From a virus: a DNA stretch of 64,000 nucleotides. Below are positions 60,009-64,000 of this stretch, piece after piece (within the stretch, counting starts at the first letter, position 1; each line of letters opens with the position of its first letter). The translations under genes were made by a program, and so were the position numbers. The DNA lies in IMG/VR virus record IMGVR_UViG_3300028196_000006, positions 27,729-91,728 of that record. One strand, 5' to 3'. Below the pieces are notes generated by a model. That model was not told the origin of the DNA, searched no databases, and was given only the letters and a program-made list of their open reading frames with translations.

Positions 60009-61079
60009 TTAATCTATGATTTTTCTTTTGACGCCTCGTCTTTTGACATCAAGTGTGCTACAATGTATTCCACCGTCCCAAAACAAATAGTGTCTTTGTG
60101 GCACAACGTGACAGTCTATGTGTAAGGACTTCAGTTTTGCAAACAGTTTGGGTATGTGTCGTGCAAACACAATGTTGTTTCTGTCTATCACCAACACATT
60201 GAGATCAAAGCAAACTTCTTGACTGTAACCTCTCCAATTCTCCAAGTACTTGTCTATCCAAGCAATGTCCATTTTGTTTTTGGCTTCTGCATAATCTTGT
60301 ACATATCTGTCCATTTTTAGTTCAGGCAAACAGTCACTCACATCAATCAACTGTTTGTTGTGTAAGCATTGAGGCACCCATTCCTTGCCTGCGTGTATCA
60401 CTGTGTCATCATCTATCATGATGAAGCCGTGGTCAATGTGACCAAAGCCATTGAATCTTGTGCCGGCATTGTGATGAAATTTATACTCACTCAGTTCACG
60501 TTTGCACCATTCTAAACCTGAAGTTGTGCCAGGTCCTTCGTGATTCACAATGATGGAATCGCCTGCTTTGTACATGGTGGCAGTGTGCCACAACACTCTG
60601 TCCATCAATTTTTCTTTGTAGGTTTTGTCGTTCACAAACCAATCATCTTGGTTGTTCAAGTCCATCAACATGGGTGCTGGTTGGCTGATCCAACGATGAC
60701 CTTGTTGAAACAACTGTTCAAATATTCGGTAATAACTGACGGAGTCAAAGTACCTGTCTGTGTAACTGGTGTAGGTTTGTATCACAGTGTTGCCCATTAC
60801 CAGCAAGGCATCTCTAGGCACAACAGGTGCTATGGGAAACTGCACATTGAACTCAGGCATCTGCGTGTGATCATGATGTGTGTACACATTGGGTCGCATG
60901 ACTTCAATGTTGCCTTGTTTGAGAAAGTCTGCCAACTGATCCAGGTCTTGTTTGGTCTCTTCTAAAATTTTATTGAACTGCGAGGCATTGTGATGAGTCA
61001 ACAAGTGACTGATTTGTTCTGGAGTGTATGTGTCTCCCACTATCACTGACTCCAACGGATCGTATTCTGTGTATATCAT
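60009..61079 (-). CDS. Glycine amidinotransferase-like enzyme (GATM/AGAT family)
   Basis: The 356-residue protein starts MIYTEYDPLESVIVGD (compare EWDPLxEVIVG), and has KAGDSIIVNHEGPGTTSGLE followed by WCKREL (compare RAGRDIF...NYLGIEWMRRHL), NGFGHIDHGFIMIDD with His214, and WDGGIHCSTLDVKRRGVK with Cys340, the expected nucleophile. AGAT moves the amidino group of arginine to an amine. The FDAADF segment of the family is replaced by WHTATM, so the acidic triad partner may have moved and activity is uncertain. It is the last gene of a five-gene minus-strand unit, ATGA-coupled to the aminotransferase. The local G+C is higher than elsewhere (45-48% in the two 60-base lines I counted). Confidence 0.8.
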   Translation of the reverse strand: MIYTEYDPLESVIVGDTYTPEQISHLLTHHNASQFNKILEETKQDLDQLADFLKQGNIEVMRPNVYTHHDHTQMPEFNVQFPIAPVVPRDALLVMGNTVIQTYTSYTDRYFDSVSYYRIFEQLFQQGHRWISQPAPMLMDLNNQDDWFVNDKTYKEKLMDRVLWHTATMYKAGDSIIVNHEGPGTTSGLEWCKRELSEYKFHHNAGTRFNGFGHIDHGFIMIDDDTVIHAGKEWVPQCLHNKQLIDVSDCLPELKMDRYVQDYAEAKNKMDIAWIDKYLENWRGYSQEVCFDLNVLVIDRNNIVFARHIPKLFAKLKSLHIDCHVVPQRHYLFWDGGIHCSTLDVKRRGVKRKIID

Positions 61080-62173
61080 TTGATCTGTTGCTCCAAAATT
61101 TCAAAATATTCATCAGTGGCATTTACAGGAACAATAAAAAACTTGTGAGTGTCTCCTCTATGAGCACTGAACAGCAAACCAAACACACTGTTCACTATGT
61201 ATCCTTGTGATTCAAAAACCTTTTGAGCACGTTGTTGTACAGTGAAATGATTATCCAACGGCATTTCTTTGTGCAGAATATCTATGTACTTGAAGCAACT
61301 CAATATGCCTGGCAGACTGTAATTGTATGTGAAACCGTGTTCCCAATCAAAATTATCCGGCAACACTTGATCTATTCTATCACCGTACAGTGTGATGCTG
61401 AGTGGAAAATATCCTGCTGTGACGGCTTTGCCCATAGTAAAGATGTCTGGCTTGACCGGCAGATTTCTCCAGCCCACAAATGATCCTGTTTTGCCACCGC
61501 CTATAAAAATATCATCCAGAATCAACACAACTCCTTGTGCCTGCAACTGTTTCATCTTGTTCCAGAATTCATCTGAATGAGGTTGTAACTGTTGAGCATA
61601 CTGACAGGTTTCCACCATCACACACAACACTTCATCCCAATTGGTGTCATTGATATTGAAATCTGTAGACAAACGCACAACTTCTGTGTAACGATTCAAT
61701 GTGTAGAAAGGATTGTCGAACAGACTGTCTCCCAAGTTATTGGTCAGAAATGTTGATCCGTGATAACTGTTGTTGAATGTCACAATTTTTTTACGTTGAT
61801 GCTGACCTAATTGATGTTGATAAGCACTGGCTAATTTGATAGCACCTTCATTAGCATCTGATCCACTCAATGCAAAAATACTCTTGTAACCACACATATT
61901 GTACAACTGATCAGCCAATTGCCATGACACATCATTCAATCTCAAATTGGAATCTTCCATTATAAAACTTTCGGCAACCTCAGGCTTCATTTTCATTTGA
62001 TCACACACATAATCTATGATGTCAAATCTTTCAAACCCTAGCACGAAACAACTGAAATGCAACAATGGATCAATCTGTTTTACACCATCCACAATGTTTC
62101 CATACTGCCAAGAGGGGTTTTCAAATCCAACAATATCTTGTCTTCCTGGTATTAGTCCTGGAAATTTTCTCAT
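61076..62173 (-). CDS. Class III PLP-dependent aminotransferase
   Basis: Start at ATG 62173 (ATGA with the previous stop) gives 365 residues; a TTG at 62182 is an alternative. Motifs: FALSGSDANEGAIKLASAYQ (residues 100-119), FNNSYHGSTF (PLP phosphate/stacking region), VLILDDIFIGGGKTGSFVGW with Asp220/221 for the pyridine N, and DIFTMGKAVTAGYFPLSI with Lys249 as the Schiff-base lysine. Class III enzymes include ornithine and omega-amino acid aminotransferases and glutamate-1-semialdehyde mutase. The family is usually about 420-450 residues, so this is trimmed. An aminotransferase feeding an amidinotransferase gives a guanidino product. Substrate unknown. G+C 53% in one counted line. Confidence 0.85.
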   Translation of the reverse strand: MRKFPGLIPGRQDIVGFENPSWQYGNIVDGVKQIDPLLHFSCFVLGFERFDIIDYVCDQMKMKPEVAESFIMEDSNLRLNDVSWQLADQLYNMCGYKSIFALSGSDANEGAIKLASAYQHQLGQHQRKKIVTFNNSYHGSTFLTNNLGDSLFDNPFYTLNRYTEVVRLSTDFNINDTNWDEVLCVMVETCQYAQQLQPHSDEFWNKMKQLQAQGVVLILDDIFIGGGKTGSFVGWRNLPVKPDIFTMGKAVTAGYFPLSITLYGDRIDQVLPDNFDWEHGFTYNYSLPGILSCFKYIDILHKEMPLDNHFTVQQRAQKVFESQGYIVNSVFGLLFSAHRGDTHKFFIVPVNATDEYFEILEQQIK

Positions 62174-62721
62174 AGATTCCAATAACTCCTTTCAGTTGTA
62201 ATATACAGTGTAACTCTCCATTCATCACTCCAATTCCAACTGCCGTGTGCTTGTTCTGGAAGGAAACTGACTGCGTCGCCTTGTGCGATATAAATTTTTT
62301 CTTCTGCTATTTGAAATCCAACTGCTTCCACATTATTGCTAGGAATATTAATACCGAACACAGTTGGAATCAATAATATTTCTTGTTTGTTAATATAATC
62401 TTTTTTGTCCACATGAACAGGAATCGTGTGTCCTGGTTTCGTAAAATTGACAGCCACGTGTATTACTCCAGGAATATCTTTAGTGGCTTCATAAGTTCTA
62501 TTCCATTCTGCACTCCATTTTGTTTTTTTATAAAAATGCACAATAGGTACTCCCCACCATCCACATCTATAATCTACTAGATTCGCTTCGTAAACTTCTC
62601 CTGCATTTACAGTTTCTTTTTCTATATCGTGTGATTGACTCCAGTCTTCCCAATCCTTCCTACACAGATCATATAGATTTTTAAAACGATCGTGATGTTT
62701 GTATTGATAAGTTTTAATCAT
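62170..62721 (-). CDS. Aspartyl/asparaginyl beta-hydroxylase-like 2OG oxygenase
   Basis: The 183-residue protein has the AspH-type layout: IPGVIHVAVNFTKPGHTIPV, H103-x-D105 in PVHVDKKDY, QGDAVSFLPEQAHGSWNWSD with His159 and an Arg169 in EWRVTLYI. AspH family members hydroxylate Asp/Asn in proteins, and relatives act on free amino acids. The protein is short and lacks a membrane anchor, so a soluble small-molecule hydroxylase is possible. It overlaps the second oxygenase by 8 bases. Confidence 0.75.
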   Translation of the reverse strand: MIKTYQYKHHDRFKNLYDLCRKDWEDWSQSHDIEKETVNAGEVYEANLVDYRCGWWGVPIVHFYKKTKWSAEWNRTYEATKDIPGVIHVAVNFTKPGHTIPVHVDKKDYINKQEILLIPTVFGINIPSNNVEAVGFQIAEEKIYIAQGDAVSFLPEQAHGSWNWSDEWRVTLYITTERSYWNL

Positions 62722-63262
62722 TTAAACTGTCCTTATCTAAGAATATTTGAAAAGTTAACCTCGGGTCAGCACCATAAGACACAGGAGCAACTCCATGGGG
62801 TTCCACTCCGTTATTGAGTATTGCTGTGTTGTACACTGGAGTTATAAATTTTCCTTCCATATCATCAAATTTATTTTTATGCATGAATTGACCACCCCAA
62901 TTATTTTGCCAAGTTTTGTTCATAAAAATTGTTATGCCACAAGTGTTGCTGTTGCCTGTAGTATCATCGTTTGACGGAGCATCGGTGTGCCAATCTATAG
63001 AGCATCCAGAGCCGGCATAGTGCAACATACACACAAAGTCTTTTGGTTTGTGTTTTATAATTTTTGCATCTAACAAATATTTTACAATGCTTTCTTTTAG
63101 TTGATCTGTTTTTAAAACCATTATCTCTAGATTATGTTTCACTCCTTTTTTCTCATAAAAAGAATAACCATGTATCCAGTCGCCTTTATCAAAATTTTGT
63201 AGATAGCATTCTTGTATTAATTCTAACGTTGCGGTATCAAAAAAATTGCTTATTATTTTCAT
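62714..63262 (-). CDS. Prolyl-4-hydroxylase-like 2OG oxygenase
   Basis: The 182-residue protein reads DFVCMLHYAGSGCSIDWHTD with H92-x-D94, then CGITIFMNKTWQNNWGGQFM and NGVEPHGVAPVSYGADPRLT with His156 and Arg168. The W-G-G-x-F block before the distal His and P-R-L-T-x-Q-x-F-L are typical of small prolyl-4-hydroxylase-like enzymes. It differs in spacing from both neighbours, so the three oxygenases are not simple duplicates. ATGA overlap with the upstream gene. Confidence 0.75.
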   Translation of the reverse strand: MKIISNFFDTATLELIQECYLQNFDKGDWIHGYSFYEKKGVKHNLEIMVLKTDQLKESIVKYLLDAKIIKHKPKDFVCMLHYAGSGCSIDWHTDAPSNDDTTGNSNTCGITIFMNKTWQNNWGGQFMHKNKFDDMEGKFITPVYNTAILNNGVEPHGVAPVSYGADPRLTFQIFLDKDSLND

Positions 63263-63819
63263 AAATCAAAACTGTCCTCTAGCAAAGACAAACAAAAAGT
63301 AATCCTTCGCTCGTTTGTTTTATTGTAAACACCATGTGGTACACGCCCACCATCTAAACATAGAATAGAATCTTCTGGCAAATACAATTTTTTATCTCCC
63401 CAGTTCATACCACAATTTTCTGCAGTGGTCTTTGGTTGTTTAAGGTAATACATTAATGTAAATGTTTTATCAACATTGTCTTCAGGCATTCCTTCTATAT
63501 GACTCCAGTCGGTGTGTTCTAACATTTCACTTTGAGGATTAACAATTATGATTGCACTGTAACTGATGCCATGTAAATTTTTAATTTTGTCTACTACTGA
63601 TTCATACCTTTCAGGTGGTTGACGATCAACAAATCTGTTGTAGATATCATAACTGTATGTTTCTACTTTTTCATCATGCACACCTTGGTCCCAACCTTCA
63701 TTCCAGTCTTCAACTCTAAAATCTTTCATATCCTGTTCAACATTGTACAGATTTTTGATTTCTTGGAAAATGGCTTCCAACTTGTTATAATCTTTATATT
63801 TGGTATAGTCTATAAGCAT
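63259..63819 (-). CDS. 2OG-Fe(II) oxygenase, first gene of the cassette
   Basis: The 186-residue protein has SEMLEHTDWSHIEGMPEDNV with H102-x-D104, FTLMYYLKQPKTTAENCGMN, and DGGRVPHGVYNKTNERRITF with His162 and Arg171/172. The L-x-x-D-x-x-x-x-P-H-G-V-x-N block is close to phage and marine bacterial hydroxylases of free amino acids or proteins. It starts the minus-strand cassette directly downstream of a perfect TATAAATA late promoter. Leader about 14 bases. Confidence 0.75.
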   Translation of the reverse strand: MLIDYTKYKDYNKLEAIFQEIKNLYNVEQDMKDFRVEDWNEGWDQGVHDEKVETYSYDIYNRFVDRQPPERYESVVDKIKNLHGISYSAIIIVNPQSEMLEHTDWSHIEGMPEDNVDKTFTLMYYLKQPKTTAENCGMNWGDKKLYLPEDSILCLDGGRVPHGVYNKTNERRITFCLSLLEDSFDL

Positions 63820-63825
63820 GGTGAA

Positions 63826-63861
63826 TTAAATTCAAAAATATTTATAAACTGTTGAATTTAA
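63826..63861 (-). promoter_or_regulatory. Perfect late promoter TATAAATA inside a 10-base inverted repeat
   Basis: On the minus strand TATAAATA spans 63846 to 63839, the exact T4 late consensus, giving a start near 63833. TTAAATTCAA (63826-63835) and TTGAATTTAA (63852-63861) are perfect reverse complements flanking it with a 16-base spacer. The repeat may be an operator for the oxygenase cassette. Confidence 0.75.
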
Positions 63862-63883
63862 AGGTCGTAGGTATGGTTTTGAT

Positions 63884-63975
63884 ACTGATAGACACATATA
63901 CGCCTCAACAAACAATGGCCCTTGTACTGACGTGTATGACGTTTTAACAGGCGTTTATTAGGGCGTTCTATCAGT
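63884..63975. other. Unassigned region with a long-range 9-base inverted repeat
   Basis: ACTGATAGA (63884-63892) and TCTATCAGT (63967-63975) are exact reverse complements 74 bases apart. Inside, ACGCC near 63900 can pair with GGCGT near 63950, and two ACGT copies flank a five-base spacer, so a folded RNA is conceivable. It lacks tRNA features. From here to the window end (63976-64000) I see no gene; a 24-codon reading frame at 63873 has no support. Confidence 0.35.
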
Positions 63976-64000
63976 CAATAATGCTGTAAAATTATTGCTG

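Noticed and set aside
63873-63947. 24-codon reading frame near the right edge
   Set aside because: Too short, no promoter or clear ribosome-binding site, and it overlaps the inverted repeat.
63884-63975. Possible tRNA or tmRNA
   Set aside because: The 9-bp closing stem is too long for an acceptor stem in this setting, no T-loop TTCRANNC or D-arm GG was found and there is no CCA end.

Overview
This window is part of the genome of a T4-like (contractile-tail) marine myovirus. It carries recognisable T4-type tail and neck genes (gp13, gp14, gp15, tail sheath gp18, tail tube gp19), head completion gp4, both terminase subunits (gp16, gp17), and a replication/recombination set (gp32, UvsX, UvsW, primase gp61, helicase gp41, dNMP kinase). 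The DNA is AT-rich, roughly one third G+C in the lines I sampled, and genes are packed with many ATGA or TAATG start/stop overlaps. There are no photosynthesis genes, tRNAs or CRISPR. Several conserved unknown proteins look like ones I remember from marine T4-like phages. A SAR11/pelagiphage-type host is my inference, not something the sequence proves.

Layout. 1-10.7 kb: end of a GT9-like glycosyltransferase, then large late virion proteins (a tail protein containing an apparently dead alpha/beta-hydrolase domain and a 2344-residue repeat protein), a 40-residue Cys-rich mini-protein and a methyltransferase. 10.7-16.76 kb (minus strand): one late unit running gp14, gp15, Nudix, HldE-like, 2OG oxygenase, HldD-like, cupin, so an ADP-heptose branch sits behind neck/tail genes. 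16.76-31.4 kb (plus): gp13, an early-promoter pair (2OG oxygenase and dNMP kinase), gp18, gp19, a baseplate/tube protein, gp4, FkbM methyltransferase, gp16, two unknowns, gp17 and an 817-residue unknown. 31.4-34.3 kb: gp32, UvsX and two small conserved genes. 34.3-47.4 kb: a 17-gene glycan island with GT-A, GT25 and GT-B glycosyltransferases, methyltransferases and a GalE-like epimerase, in two late units. 47.4-54.1 kb: an unknown 428-residue protein, UvsW, a nitrilase-family amidase, small conserved genes, a C2HC zinc protein, a second CHP02466-type oxygenase and a 185-residue protein resembling the catalytic segments of bacterial C-family DNA polymerase. 54.1-59.9 kb: structural protein, primase, two mini-proteins, carbamoyltransferase-like protein, helicase and a GT-B paralogue. 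60.0-63.8 kb (minus): a five-gene cassette of three different 2OG-Fe(II) oxygenases, a class III aminotransferase and a glycine-amidinotransferase-like enzyme.

Regulation can be read from the DNA. Late genes carry the ATAAATA motif and several early-type genes carry TTGACT/A - 17 bp - TATAAT-like promoters. In many cases the start codon lies only a few bases after the predicted transcription start, implying leaderless or near-leaderless messages. In my visual scan the pentamer GCAGC/GCTGC never occurs, and Ala-Ala pairs appear always to be written with GCG or GCC first, suggesting selection against a GCWGC restriction or modification site.

The strongest candidates for something undescribed are the guanidino/hydroxylation cassette at 60.0-63.8 kb, the mini C-family-polymerase-like protein at 53.6-54.1 kb, and the GCWGC avoidance. 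All functions are inferred by eye from motifs; no search was run.
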